Positions 43,028 through 52,306 of a DNA stretch of 64,000 bases are shown here, piece by piece. This stretch comes from JAIBJN01 sp963699495. GTDB taxonomy: Bacteria > Actinomycetota > Thermoleophilia > Gaiellales > Gaiellaceae. The stretch covers positions 620,001 through 684,000 of the forward strand of contig CAVOUB010000005.1 in the NCBI GenBank assembly GCA_963699495.1, read 5' to 3'. The notes beneath the pieces are model-generated. The model saw only the letters and a list, made by a program, of their open reading frames with translations, was not told the origin of the DNA and ran no database searches. Numbering within the stretch: the stretch's first letter is position 1; each line of letters begins with the position of its first letter. The position numbers and the translations under genes were made by a program.

Positions 43028-43506
43028 GCGCCGCCCCCGGGACCCTGTACGACCGCATCCAGGCGGTCGCAGCGCAGTACCCGGAGAGCCGCTCGGCGGT
43101 CCTGCCCGCGCTCCGGCTCGCGCAGGAGGAGCACGGCGGCTGGCTCCCGCCCGAGGCCTTCCGCGAGGTCGGCGAGGCGCTGGAGCTGACGCCGGCCTAC
43201 TGCAAGGCGGTCGCGAGCTTCTACGACATGTTCCACCTCGAGCCCGTCGGGCGGCACATGGTCGAGGTTTGCACGAACGTCTCCTGCGCGCTCGTCGGCG
43301 CACAGCAGGTGGTGGAGGCCTTCGAGCGTGAGCTCGGCATCCACGCCGGCGAGACCACCGCGGACGGCGAGGTCACGCTGCGCACCGTCGAGTGCGCGGG
43401 CGGGTGCGGCTGGGGGACGGTCGTGGCCGTCGACCACCGTTACCGGGAGCCGGTCCGCGCGACAGACGTTCCCCTGATCGTCAGGGAGCTGCGCGATGCC
43501 GATTAG
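43024..43506 (+). CDS. nuoE: NADH-quinone oxidoreductase subunit E
   Basis: The 160-residue 24-kDa subunit of the NADH-dehydrogenase module is thioredoxin-like, with a [2Fe-2S] cluster bound by Cys in CTNVSC and ECAGGC. GTG start overlapping the nuoD stop; its 3' end overlaps nuoF by 11 bases. Confidence 0.95.
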   Translation: MSAAPGTLYDRIQAVAAQYPESRSAVLPALRLAQEEHGGWLPPEAFREVGEALELTPAYCKAVASFYDMFHLEPVGRHMVEVCTNVSCALVGAQQVVEAFERELGIHAGETTADGEVTLRTVECAGGCGWGTVVAVDHRYREPVRATDVPLIVRELRDAD

Positions 43507-44854
43507 GGATCTGCTCCTCAAGGACGCCGACACCCGCGACCTCACCAAGCTCGCCGAGTACGAGGCCGCCGGCGGCTATCGGTCGCTCCGCAAGGCCCTC
43601 GGAATGGACCGGGCGGCGGTGCTCAACGAGCTGCTGGAGGCGAACGTCCGCGGGCGCGGCGGCGCCGGCTTCCCGATGGGCCGGAAGGCGAGCTTCCTCC
43701 CCAAGCCCGACGAGACGCCCAAGCCGATCTACCTCGTCGTCAACGCCGACGAGTCCGAGCCCGGAACCTTCAAGGACCGCGAGCTCATGCTCCGCGTCCC
43801 GCACCTCTTCGTCGAGGGCGTCTTCATCGCCGCGTACACGATCGGCTCGGGGCTGGCGTTCATCTACCTGCGGGGCGAGTACCTGACCGAGTACGAGGTT
43901 GTCGTCGCAGCGCTGGAGGAGGCGCGCGAGGCGGGCTACGTCGGCAAGGACGTCCTCGGCTCCGGCTGGGACCTGACGGTCGTCGTCCACCGAGGCGCCG
44001 GCGCCTACATCTGCGGTGAGGAGACCGGCCTGCTCGAGTCGCTCGAGGGTCGCCGTGGCCAGCCGCGGACGAAGCCCCCGTTCCCGGCCATCTCCGGCCT
44101 GTACTCCTCGCCGACGCTGATCAACAACGTCGAGACGCTGGCCACCGTTCCCAGGATCCTCGAGATCGGCGGCAAGGCCTACGCCAAGCTCGGCGTGGAG
44201 AACTCGGCAGGCACCCGCGTCTTCTCGCTCTCGGGCAATGTCGTGAACGGCGGAAACTACGAGCTCGAGCTGGGAACGAGCCTCCGCGAGCTCGTCTACG
44301 ACATCGGCGGCGGAATCCCGGACGACCGCGAGCTGAAGGCGATCATCCCCGGCGGCTCGTCGGTGCCCGTTCTGACCGCGGCCGAGGTCGACACGCCGCT
44401 CGACTTCGATTCGATGGCCCAGGCGGGCACGATGCTCGGCTCCGGCGCGGTCATCGTCATCGACGACCGCTGCTGCATGGTGCAGCTCGGCCTGCGGGTA
44501 GCGCAGTTCTACATGCACGAGTCGTGCGGGAAGTGCACGCCGTGCCGCGAGGGCACGCGCTGGATGGTGCAGCTCCTGAGGAAGATCGAGGACGGAGACG
44601 CGACCCAGGGCGAGCTCGACGTGCTCCTGAACGTCTGCGACCGGATCCTCGGCAACTGCCTGTGCCCCCTGGGCGACGCCGCCGCGATGCCGATCGCGAG
44701 CTACGTGGCGAAGTTCAGGGATGAGTACCAGCGTCACATCGACGAGGGCGGCTGCCCGTTCGGGGGCGAGTCCTCGCTGGACAGCGTCCTCGCGCCGGTC
44801 GACCAGCACCACGCCAGGATCCGCAGCGACATCGAGGTGCCGGCGGGGCCATGA
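43496..44854 (+). CDS. nuoF: NADH-quinone oxidoreductase subunit F
   Basis: The 452-residue subunit carries FMN, the NADH site and cluster N3. GRGGAGFPMGRK is the NADH loop, NADESEPGTFKDR contacts FMN, and SCGKCTPCREG plus a downstream Cys (GNCLC) bind 4Fe-4S. It accepts a hydride from NADH. The gene ends 109 bases before nuoG. Confidence 0.97.
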   Translation: MPIRDLLLKDADTRDLTKLAEYEAAGGYRSLRKALGMDRAAVLNELLEANVRGRGGAGFPMGRKASFLPKPDETPKPIYLVVNADESEPGTFKDRELMLRVPHLFVEGVFIAAYTIGSGLAFIYLRGEYLTEYEVVVAALEEAREAGYVGKDVLGSGWDLTVVVHRGAGAYICGEETGLLESLEGRRGQPRTKPPFPAISGLYSSPTLINNVETLATVPRILEIGGKAYAKLGVENSAGTRVFSLSGNVVNGGNYELELGTSLRELVYDIGGGIPDDRELKAIIPGGSSVPVLTAAEVDTPLDFDSMAQAGTMLGSGAVIVIDDRCCMVQLGLRVAQFYMHESCGKCTPCREGTRWMVQLLRKIEDGDATQGELDVLLNVCDRILGNCLCPLGDAAAMPIASYVAKFRDEYQRHIDEGGCPFGGESSLDSVLAPVDQHHARIRSDIEVPAGP

Positions 44855-44963
44855 CCCTGTATCGCTCCCCTGTTACTACGGGGCACCCCATCCCACCACC
44901 CGCTTTCGAGCGTACACCCGAATTCCGCACGAGTGGCGCGCGCAACGTGACAAGAGTGTGCCG

Positions 44964-47174
44964 ATGAGCAACACGCCCCAAGAGCTGGTCACCGTCACTG
45001 TCGACGGCCATGCGTTCGAGGCCCCGAAGGGCCAAGGGATGGTCGAGACGGCAGCGTCGATCGGGATCGAGATTCCGGTCTTCTGCTACGAGCCGCGGCT
45101 CGGCGCGCCGGTCGGTGCCTGCCGGATGTGCCTCTGCGAGGTGGAGGGGCTGCCGAAGCTCCAGGCCGCGTGCACGCTGACGGCCGCCGACGGGCTCGTC
45201 CTCAAGACAGCGCTCACGAGCGAGAAGGCCGCCGAGGGCCAGAACGCCATCCTCGAGTTCATCCTCCTGAACCACCCGCTCGACTGCCCCGACTGCGACA
45301 AGGGCGGCGAGTGCCCGCTGCAGGATCTCACCTTCCGCTACGGGCCCGGGTCGACGCGCATGCACTTCCCGAAACGGACGTTCGACAAGCCGATCCCGAT
45401 CTCGCCTCTGATCGCTCTCGACCGGGAGCGCTGCATCCTCTGCTACCGGTGCACGCGCTTCTCCGAGAACGTCGCCGAGGACGGGCAGCTCGTCGCCGTC
45501 AACCGCGGGGCCTCGTCGCTGATCGCCACCTTCGAGGACGAGCCGTACCGCGCGCACTTCACCGGCAACGTGGTCGAGCTCTGCCCGGTCGGGGCGCTCA
45601 CCTCCACCACCTACCGCTTCCGCGCGCGGCCGTGGGAGATCCAGAACGTACCGACGGTGTGCGGCCTCTGCCCGGTCGGGTGCAACGTCTGGGCCACGAC
45701 ACGCGAGGGCAAGGTGGCGCGCATCCTGTCGCGCAACCACCCGGAGGTGCACGAAGGCTGGCTCTGCGACAAGGGGCGCTTCGCCTACGACCACCTCGGG
45801 GCACCCGACCGGATCCGCACGCCGCTCGTCCGGGTGCGGCGCCGTGGCTTCGAGGAGACCACCTTCGAGGCCGCGCTCGACGCGGCGGAGGCGGGGCTCC
45901 GCGAGGCCGGCTCGTCGGTCGTCGTCGCCTTCTCCGGCGGGGAGACGGTCGAGCAGGCGACGGCGCTCGCGCGCATCGTGCGCGAAGGGCTCGGCTCCGA
46001 CACGGCCCTTCTGCCGGACCACTGGGACACGGGGCTGGCCGCCTTCCGGGCTCCGCTCTCCGCGATCCAGGAGGCCGACGTCTGCCTCGTGGTCGGCGAC
46101 GATCCTGTCGTCGAGCGCGCGCCGATCGTCGACCTCTGGCTGCGGGCGGCCCGCCGCGCCGGCGCGCGGGTGATCGCCGTCCATCCTGCCGGCGACGTCC
46201 AGGTGGCATCCGGGGCGGCCGCGCAGGTCTGCGCCGCTCTCCGCGAGGGCGGCGACGTTCCGCCGGAGCTGCGCGCGACGGCGAAGGCCGTGCGCGCTGC
46301 GAAGCGCGTGGCGCTCGTCTGGTCGGAGGACGATCCGACCGGCGGCCGGCATGTCGGCGCGCTCGCCAGCGACCTGCACGAGAGCGGGAAGGCCGACGTC
46401 TCCGTGTACGCGCTGCCCCGGACACCCAACGGCCGTGGCGTGGCGGCAGCGTGGGACGCGCTCGGCGAAGGACGATCCGACCCGCCGGAGGAGGGCGAGA
46501 TCGGCGCGCTCGTGATTTCAGGCGACGAGGCGGGCTACGACCCGCGCGTGGCCGAGCTGGCCGGGCGCGCTCGTTTCGTCCTCACCACGGCGATGTTCCA
46601 GAGCGACCTGACCGCGTGGTCGCATGTCGTCCTCCCGGGCACGAGCTACCTCGAGCGCGACGGGACCTTCGTCAACCTGGAGGGGCGCGCTCAGCGGCTG
46701 CGCCGTGCCGTTGTACCGGCCGGGCCCGACGAGCTCGAATGGCTCGCGCGCCTCGGCGAGCGCTTCGGTGTCGCCGTCGACCCCTGGGCCGCTCCTGCGG
46801 CCGGCGAGGTGGCAGACCTTGCCCCCGGTGACGAATTCGCCTGGTCGCAGCCGGACCCGCGGGCCCCGACCGGGAAGCCGGCCGGGCCGGGCCTCGAGCT
46901 CGTCCGCTACAACGCGCTGTTCAGCGGTCCCGCGGTGGAGCGGGTTCCGCAGCTCCAGTTCCAGCGGCCGGCGGCCGAGGTGGAGCTGGCCCACGAGGAC
47001 GCGACCACGCGCGGCATCGCCCCGGGTGAGACGGTCGTCGTCGTCTCGAACGGCACCTCCAAGGAGCTCCGCGCGAGGTTGAACCGCAAGCTCAGGGTCG
47101 GCGTCGCCCGCATCGCGGCCGAGCACGCCGAGGGCCTCGCCGACCGGGTCCAGGTGGAGAAGGCCGGTGGCTGA
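44964..47174 (+). CDS. nuoG: NADH-quinone oxidoreductase subunit G
   Basis: The 736-residue protein has the N-terminal Fe-S region (2Fe-2S CYEPRLGAPVGACRMCLC, His-containing 4Fe-4S loop ending CPDCDKGGECPLQ, 4Fe-4S CILCYRC) and a molybdopterin-oxidoreductase-like body with CGLCPVGCNVW, the extra N7-type site. It relays electrons from NuoF. ATG 44964 is used; upstream codons belong to the nuoF tail. The 44855-44963 gap shows no clear hairpin. Confidence 0.96.
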   Translation: MSNTPQELVTVTVDGHAFEAPKGQGMVETAASIGIEIPVFCYEPRLGAPVGACRMCLCEVEGLPKLQAACTLTAADGLVLKTALTSEKAAEGQNAILEFILLNHPLDCPDCDKGGECPLQDLTFRYGPGSTRMHFPKRTFDKPIPISPLIALDRERCILCYRCTRFSENVAEDGQLVAVNRGASSLIATFEDEPYRAHFTGNVVELCPVGALTSTTYRFRARPWEIQNVPTVCGLCPVGCNVWATTREGKVARILSRNHPEVHEGWLCDKGRFAYDHLGAPDRIRTPLVRVRRRGFEETTFEAALDAAEAGLREAGSSVVVAFSGGETVEQATALARIVREGLGSDTALLPDHWDTGLAAFRAPLSAIQEADVCLVVGDDPVVERAPIVDLWLRAARRAGARVIAVHPAGDVQVASGAAAQVCAALREGGDVPPELRATAKAVRAAKRVALVWSEDDPTGGRHVGALASDLHESGKADVSVYALPRTPNGRGVAAAWDALGEGRSDPPEEGEIGALVISGDEAGYDPRVAELAGRARFVLTTAMFQSDLTAWSHVVLPGTSYLERDGTFVNLEGRAQRLRRAVVPAGPDELEWLARLGERFGVAVDPWAAPAAGEVADLAPGDEFAWSQPDPRAPTGKPAGPGLELVRYNALFSGPAVERVPQLQFQRPAAEVELAHEDATTRGIAPGETVVVVSNGTSKELRARLNRKLRVGVARIAAEHAEGLADRVQVEKAGG

Positions 47175-48165
47175 GCAGCTCAACCAGCCCTGGTGGATCG
47201 ACGTCATCAAGGCGTTGCTCGTGATCAACCTCGTCATGGTCGGCTTCGCGTACGCAACCTGGCTCGAGCGCAAGCTCCTGGGCCGGATGCAGCTGCGCTA
47301 CGGGCCCAACCGCGCCGGGCCCTACGGCCTCGGCCAGCCGATCGCCGACCTCGTCAAGCTGATCCGCAAGGAGAGCTTCTCGCCGACCGGCTCCGTCAGC
47401 CTCCTCTACTTCGCAGCGCCGGTCGTCGCGGCCTTCACGGCGCTCGCGGCCTTCAGCGTGATCCCGTTCGGCGGCGTCTGGGAGATCGGCGACTACGACG
47501 TGACCGGCTGGGTGGCGAACCTCTCCATCGGCGTCCTGCTCATCTTCGCCCTCGGCGCGGTGGGCATCTACGCCTTTCTCGTCGGCGGCTGGGCGAGCGA
47601 CTCGAAGTACAGCCTGCTCGGCTCCATGCGCACCGCAGCCCAGCTCGTCTCCTACGAGGTCTCGCTGGCCCTCTCCGTCCTCGGCGTCGTGATCATGGCC
47701 GGAAGCCTCTCGCTCGTCGACATCGCCGCGCGCCAGCAGGAGACGATCTGGTACGCGGCGCCGCAGATCGTCGGGATGCTCGTCTTCTTCGTCGCCGGCG
47801 TCGCCGAGACGAACCGGCCGCCGTTCGACCTGCCCGAGGCCGAGACCGAGCTCGTCGCCGGCTACCAGACCGAGTACAGCGGCATGCGCTACGGCCTCTT
47901 CGCCATGGCCGAGTACGTGAACATGATCACCCTCTCCGGCCTTGCGGTGACGCTCTTCTTCGGCGGCTGGGGCGGCCCGGTGCTTCCCGGGCCGCTCTGG
48001 TTCGTCCTCAAGCTCGCGATCGTGGTCTTCATCTTCATGTGGCTGCGGGCGACCCTTCCGCGCCTGCGCTACGACCAGCTGATGAAGGTCGGCTGGAAGG
48101 TGCTCCTTCCGATCGCCACGCTCAACGCCGTCATCACCGCCGTCATCGTGGTCGCGATCGACTGA
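47167..48165 (+). CDS. nuoH: NADH-quinone oxidoreductase subunit H
   Basis: The 332-residue, 8-helix membrane subunit links the quinone cavity to the proton path. It has WLERKLLGRMQLRYGPNRAG, EVSLALSVLGV and ETNRPPFDLPEAETELVAGY. GTG 47167 overlaps the nuoG end by 8 bases; the stop overlaps nuoI (TGATG). Confidence 0.97.
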   Translation: MAEQLNQPWWIDVIKALLVINLVMVGFAYATWLERKLLGRMQLRYGPNRAGPYGLGQPIADLVKLIRKESFSPTGSVSLLYFAAPVVAAFTALAAFSVIPFGGVWEIGDYDVTGWVANLSIGVLLIFALGAVGIYAFLVGGWASDSKYSLLGSMRTAAQLVSYEVSLALSVLGVVIMAGSLSLVDIAARQQETIWYAAPQIVGMLVFFVAGVAETNRPPFDLPEAETELVAGYQTEYSGMRYGLFAMAEYVNMITLSGLAVTLFFGGWGGPVLPGPLWFVLKLAIVVFIFMWLRATLPRLRYDQLMKVGWKVLLPIATLNAVITAVIVVAID

Positions 48166-48659
48166 TGCCGCAGCCGTTCGACAGCTTCAAGGGCTTCGCC
48201 GTGACGTTCCGGCAGATGTTCAAGAAGCCGATCACGCAGCAGTACCCCGACTACAAGCGGCCCGTCTATCCGCGCTTCCGCGGCCGGCACCGGCTCTGGA
48301 AGCACGAGAACGGGTTGGAGAAGTGCGTCGGCTGCTCGCTCTGCGCGGCCGCGTGCCCGGCGGACTGCATCCGGGTCGTCGCCGCCGAGAACACGGCGGA
48401 CAACCGCGTGAGCGCCGGGGAGCGGTATGCCCGCATCTACGAGATCAATCTCTCGCGCTGCATCTTCTGCGGCTACTGCGAGCTCGCGTGCCCCTTCGAC
48501 GCGATCACGCTCGAGGCCGAGTTCGAGATCTCGGAGTACTCGCGCGACGACCTCATCTACACGAAGGACATGCTGCTCGCCGAGCCGGTGAAGCGGATGC
48601 CGGTCGCCGACCGCGACCTCTACGACACGCCGATCCCGGTCTGGAAGTCGGAGTCGTGA
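48165..48659 (+). CDS. nuoI: NADH-quinone oxidoreductase subunit I
   Basis: The 164-residue ferredoxin-like subunit has two 4Fe-4S sets, CVGCSLCAAACP and CIFCGYCELACP (clusters N6a/N6b), bridging NuoG to NuoB. Starts TGATG after nuoH and overlaps nuoJ by four bases. Confidence 0.97.
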   Translation: MPQPFDSFKGFAVTFRQMFKKPITQQYPDYKRPVYPRFRGRHRLWKHENGLEKCVGCSLCAAACPADCIRVVAAENTADNRVSAGERYARIYEINLSRCIFCGYCELACPFDAITLEAEFEISEYSRDDLIYTKDMLLAEPVKRMPVADRDLYDTPIPVWKSES

Positions 48660-49222
48660 CGGCGCTGCTGCTCGCCGCCTCCGCGGCGAACGTCCTCGTC
48701 TGGATCGTCTGGATCGTGGCCGCGCTCGCGCTGCTCGCCTCGGGCGTCGCCGTCGTCCTCTTCGCGAACCCGTTCTTCAGCGCGCTCGCGCTGATCGGGA
48801 ACCTTGCCTCGCTGGCTGTCCTCTACCTGCTGCTGGCCGGAGAGTTCGTCGCCGGGGCGCAGGTGATCGTCTACGCCGGCGCGATCGTGATCATGTTCGT
48901 CTTCGTGCTCGCCTACCTCGGCGGGCGCGCCGACGCACCGTGGGCGGGCGGGCCGACGCTGCAGAACGTCACGGCGATCGTCGCCGCGGCCGCGATCGCG
49001 CTCGAGGTCATCGTCGTGATCGCGCTGAAGGCTGGAGACGAGCTGAGCGACACGACGCCGGTCACGAGCTCCTTCGGCTCGCCCGCACAGATCGGGGAGC
49101 TCTTTCTCTCCGACCACCTGCTTGCGTTCGAGGTCACGTCGATCGTGCTGCTGGTCGCCGCCGTCGGCGGCGTCATCCTCGGCAGCGCCATGCCGGCCTC
49201 TGACGAGGAGAGCGAAGCCTGA
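48656..49222 (+). CDS. nuoJ: NADH-quinone oxidoreductase subunit J
   Basis: The 188-residue, 5-helix membrane subunit has the conserved third-helix segment GAQVIVYAGAIVIMFVFVL with its pi-bulge region. It takes part in the proton path. GTG start overlapping nuoI; the stop overlaps the nuoK ATG. Confidence 0.95.
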   Translation: MTALLLAASAANVLVWIVWIVAALALLASGVAVVLFANPFFSALALIGNLASLAVLYLLLAGEFVAGAQVIVYAGAIVIMFVFVLAYLGGRADAPWAGGPTLQNVTAIVAAAAIALEVIVVIALKAGDELSDTTPVTSSFGSPAQIGELFLSDHLLAFEVTSIVLLVAAVGGVILGSAMPASDEESEA

Positions 49223-49530
49223 TGCTCGGACCGGGGATCGCCGCCTACCTCATCCTCTCGGTCGTCCTCTTCGCCACGGGCGCCTTCGGCGTCCTCATCC
49301 GCCGGAGCCCCCTGATCATCCTGCTCGCGCTGGAGCTGATGCTGAACGCGGGCAACCTCGCCCTGATCGCCTTCGCCCGCCAGCTCGGGAACGCCGACGG
49401 GCAGATCTTCGCGCTGACGGTGATGGTCGTCGCCGCCGCGGAGGCCGTCCTCGGCCTGGGCCTGATCGTCGCAGTGTCGCGGAAGCACGCCGAGCTCGAC
49501 GTCGACAAGCTCACCGCCTTGAAGGGGTAG
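49222..49530 (+). CDS. nuoK: NADH-quinone oxidoreductase subunit K
   Basis: The 102-residue, 3-helix subunit has the conserved membrane Glu in LLALELMLNAGNL and a second in VVAAAEAVLGLGL, both part of the proton route. It ends 2 bases before the ureohydrolase GTG. Confidence 0.96.
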   Translation: MLGPGIAAYLILSVVLFATGAFGVLIRRSPLIILLALELMLNAGNLALIAFARQLGNADGQIFALTVMVVAAAEAVLGLGLIVAVSRKHAELDVDKLTALKG

Positions 49531-49532
49531 CG

Positions 49533-50405
49533 GTGAGGATCAGCCTCATTCGGGCGCCGTACTGGCTCGGGAACGCCGAGGTTCCACTGGCCGCGGGCCC
49601 GACCAGGATCGTCGAGGCAGGAGCCGCGGAGGCACTTCGCGAGGCCGGGCACGAGGTCGAGCTGGTGGCCGTCGAGAGGCCCGCGGAGGAGAGCGACGAC
49701 GTCTACTGGAACGAGATCGAGAGCTCGTTCGTCGTGATGCGCCTCGTGGCCGACCGCGTGCGCGACGCGGTCGAGCACGATTCCCTCCCGGTCGTCCTGG
49801 CGACGAACTGCTTCAACACGGTCGGCATCGTGGCGGGAACCCAGTCGGATCTGGGCGTCGTCTGGTTCGACGCCCATGCGGACTTCTCGACCACCGAGCT
49901 CTCGCCCTCGGGCTTTCTCGACGGGATGGGCCTCTCGATGCTCACCGGCACGAGCTGGGACACCCTCCGTGAATCCGTGCCGGGCTACCGCGCCGTGCCC
50001 GAGGAGAACGTCGCCCTCGTCGGGATGCGGGACGGCTGGGACCATGAGCTCGAGCGGCTGGAGAGGTCCGGAATCTCCGTCGTCCCGCCGGAAGAGATCG
50101 GCGACGGGCTCGACGCCACGCTCGACGGCCTGCGCGACCGCGTTGCGGACATCCACCTTCATCTCGACCTGGACGTCCTCGACCGCAGCGAGGGGTTCGT
50201 GAACCACTACGCGACCGAGAGCGGGCCCTCCGCCGCGGAGGTCGCGGCGGCGATCCGGGCGATTGGAGCGCGGTTCCGCATCCGCTCCGCTGCAGTAACG
50301 GCGTACATCCCGACCGCGGATCCCGAGGGCCGCGTGCCGCCTGTCGCCGTCCGGCTGCTCGTGGAGATCGCCACAGCGGCGGCGACCGAGAGAAGGGCAG
50401 CGTGA
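49533..50405 (+). CDS. Arginase/agmatinase-family protein inside the nuo operon
   Basis: The 290-residue ureohydrolase-fold protein has metal ligands in WFDAHADFST (canonical DAHAD) and HLDLDVLD (DxDxxD). The usual first motif GGDHS is replaced by ATNCFNTVG, so one Mn ligand (His) is missing and one-metal or altered chemistry is likely. Related proteins with this change occur in Actinobacteria without a defined substrate. It sits between nuoK and nuoL with a 2-base gap before and a GTGA overlap after, so it is transcribed with complex I. The GTG start gives RISLIRAPYWLG, the usual N-terminal strand. Confidence 0.85.
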   Translation: MRISLIRAPYWLGNAEVPLAAGPTRIVEAGAAEALREAGHEVELVAVERPAEESDDVYWNEIESSFVVMRLVADRVRDAVEHDSLPVVLATNCFNTVGIVAGTQSDLGVVWFDAHADFSTTELSPSGFLDGMGLSMLTGTSWDTLRESVPGYRAVPEENVALVGMRDGWDHELERLERSGISVVPPEEIGDGLDATLDGLRDRVADIHLHLDLDVLDRSEGFVNHYATESGPSAAEVAAAIRAIGARFRIRSAAVTAYIPTADPEGRVPPVAVRLLVEIATAAATERRAA

Positions 50406-52306
50406 GCGCGCTGGCGTGGACTGCGCTCTTCTCACCCGCGGCCGGGGTGGTCGCGATCGCGCTGCTCGGCGAGCGGGTCAGCCGACGCGGGGCCGGGCTG
50501 ATCGCGTCCGGGACCACGCTCCTCTCCTTCCTCTGCACCGTCGCCGTCTTCGTCGACCTGCTCGGACGCGAGCCCGAGAACCGGTCCGAGGTCTCGACGC
50601 TCTGGACCTGGCTCACGGCCGGCGAGCTCCGGGTCGGCGTCACCATCCTCATCGACCCGCTCTCCGTCTTCATGATGCTCGTCGTCACCGGCGTCGGCTT
50701 CCTGATCCTCGTGTACGCGATCGGCTACCTGCGCGGAGACGACGAGGAGCGCCGGTACCACGCCTACAAGGCGCTCTTCATCTTCTCGATGCTCCTGCTC
50801 GTCATGGCCGGGAACCTCCTGATCCTTCTCGCCGGGTGGGGCATGGTCGGCCTCTCCTCGTATCTCCTCATCAACTACTGGCACCGGCGGCACCAGGCCG
50901 TGGCCGCGGGCAAGAAGGCGTTCATCATGAACGCCTTCGGCGACGCGACCTTCGTGCTCGCGCTCTTCATCCTCACCGAGCAGATCGGCTCCCTGGACTT
51001 CGGCACCGTCTTCGCGGAGGCGCCGGAGGCGCTCGGGGAGGGCTCGACGCTCGCGGTGCTCGTCGCGCTCGGGCTCCTCGGCGGCGCCGTCGCCAAGTCG
51101 GCGCAGGTCCCGCTCCAAACCTGGCTTCCCGACGCGATGGAGGGCCCGACACCGGTCAGCGCCCTCATCCACGCGGCGACCATGGTCACCGCGGGCGTGT
51201 ACCTGATCGCGCGCACGAGCCCGCTCTTCGAGCTGGCGATCGACGTGCAGAAGCTCGCAGGGATCCTCGGCGCGGTCACGCTCCTCATGGCCGGCCTGAT
51301 CGCGCTCGTGCAGACGGACATCAAGCGCGTGATCGCCTACTCGACGATGAGCCAGATCGGCTACATGTTCGTCGGCGTCGGGCTCGGCGCCTACGGGGCG
51401 AGCATGTTCCACCTGATGACGCACGCCTTCTTCAAGGCGCTGCTCTTCATGGCGGCCGGCGTGGTCATCCACGCGCTCTCGGGCGAGCAGGACATCCGCA
51501 AGATGGGCGGCCTCGGGCGTGAGCTCCCCTGGACGTACCGCGCCTTCCTCGTCGGCGCGCTCGCGCTCGCCGCGATCCCGCCGTTCGCGGGCTTCTTCTC
51601 GAAGGACGCGATCCTCTCGAGCCTGATCGACCAGGGCGCGCTCGGCTGGATTCTCTGGGCAGCGGGCATCACGGGCGCCTTCCTGACCGGGCTCTACACG
51701 TTCAGGCTCCTCTTCATCGTCTTCTTCGGCGAGATCTCGCCCTACGCGCGCGAGCACCTGCACAAGGAGCGCTTCGAGGGCCCGCTCTCGATGATGTGGC
51801 CGGTCGCCGTCCTGAGCGTCCTCTCCGTGATCGGCGGCTTCCTCCAGGTGCCGGGGCTCTGGAGCGCGGTCGACACCTGGCTCGAGCCGGTCGTCGAGTC
51901 CGTCGAGGAGGCAAGCGGGGCGCTCGCGGCCTTCTCCATCCTCGCCTCACTCGCGGCCGCGCTCGGCGGCATCGCCGTCGCCTGGGCCTGCTACCGGAAG
52001 CCGGGGGAGCGCCCGGCGACGGTCCGCGGGCGCTTCCCGGGCGTCGTCCGGACGCTGGAGCACAAGCTCTACTTCGACGAGGCCTACGACCTCGTGTTCT
52101 ACAAGCCGGCTTCCGGCCTGGCCGCCTGGCTCCTGCGCCGGGTCGAGGAGCCGGTCGTCCTCCGCTCGCTCGGCGGGATCGGCACCGGCGTGCGAGACGT
52201 CTCCGACCGGGTCTCCGCCGTGCAATCGGGCCGGGTGCGCGCCTACGTGCTCGCGCTCGCCGTCGGGCTCGCCGTCCTCGCCATCGTCTTCCTGCTGGTC
52301 GCATGA
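50402..52306 (+). CDS. nuoL: NADH-quinone oxidoreductase subunit L
   Basis: The 634-residue antiporter-like proton-pumping subunit has LLILLAGWGMVGLSSYLLI with the key Glu-region helix, PLQTWLPDAMEGPTPVSALI and HAFFKALLFM. It has the C-terminal lateral helix extension expected of NuoL. GTG start overlapping the ureohydrolase stop; ATGA overlap with nuoM. Confidence 0.97.
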   Translation: MSALAWTALFSPAAGVVAIALLGERVSRRGAGLIASGTTLLSFLCTVAVFVDLLGREPENRSEVSTLWTWLTAGELRVGVTILIDPLSVFMMLVVTGVGFLILVYAIGYLRGDDEERRYHAYKALFIFSMLLLVMAGNLLILLAGWGMVGLSSYLLINYWHRRHQAVAAGKKAFIMNAFGDATFVLALFILTEQIGSLDFGTVFAEAPEALGEGSTLAVLVALGLLGGAVAKSAQVPLQTWLPDAMEGPTPVSALIHAATMVTAGVYLIARTSPLFELAIDVQKLAGILGAVTLLMAGLIALVQTDIKRVIAYSTMSQIGYMFVGVGLGAYGASMFHLMTHAFFKALLFMAAGVVIHALSGEQDIRKMGGLGRELPWTYRAFLVGALALAAIPPFAGFFSKDAILSSLIDQGALGWILWAAGITGAFLTGLYTFRLLFIVFFGEISPYAREHLHKERFEGPLSMMWPVAVLSVLSVIGGFLQVPGLWSAVDTWLEPVVESVEEASGALAAFSILASLAAALGGIAVAWACYRKPGERPATVRGRFPGVVRTLEHKLYFDEAYDLVFYKPASGLAAWLLRRVEEPVVLRSLGGIGTGVRDVSDRVSAVQSGRVRAYVLALAVGLAVLAIVFLLVA

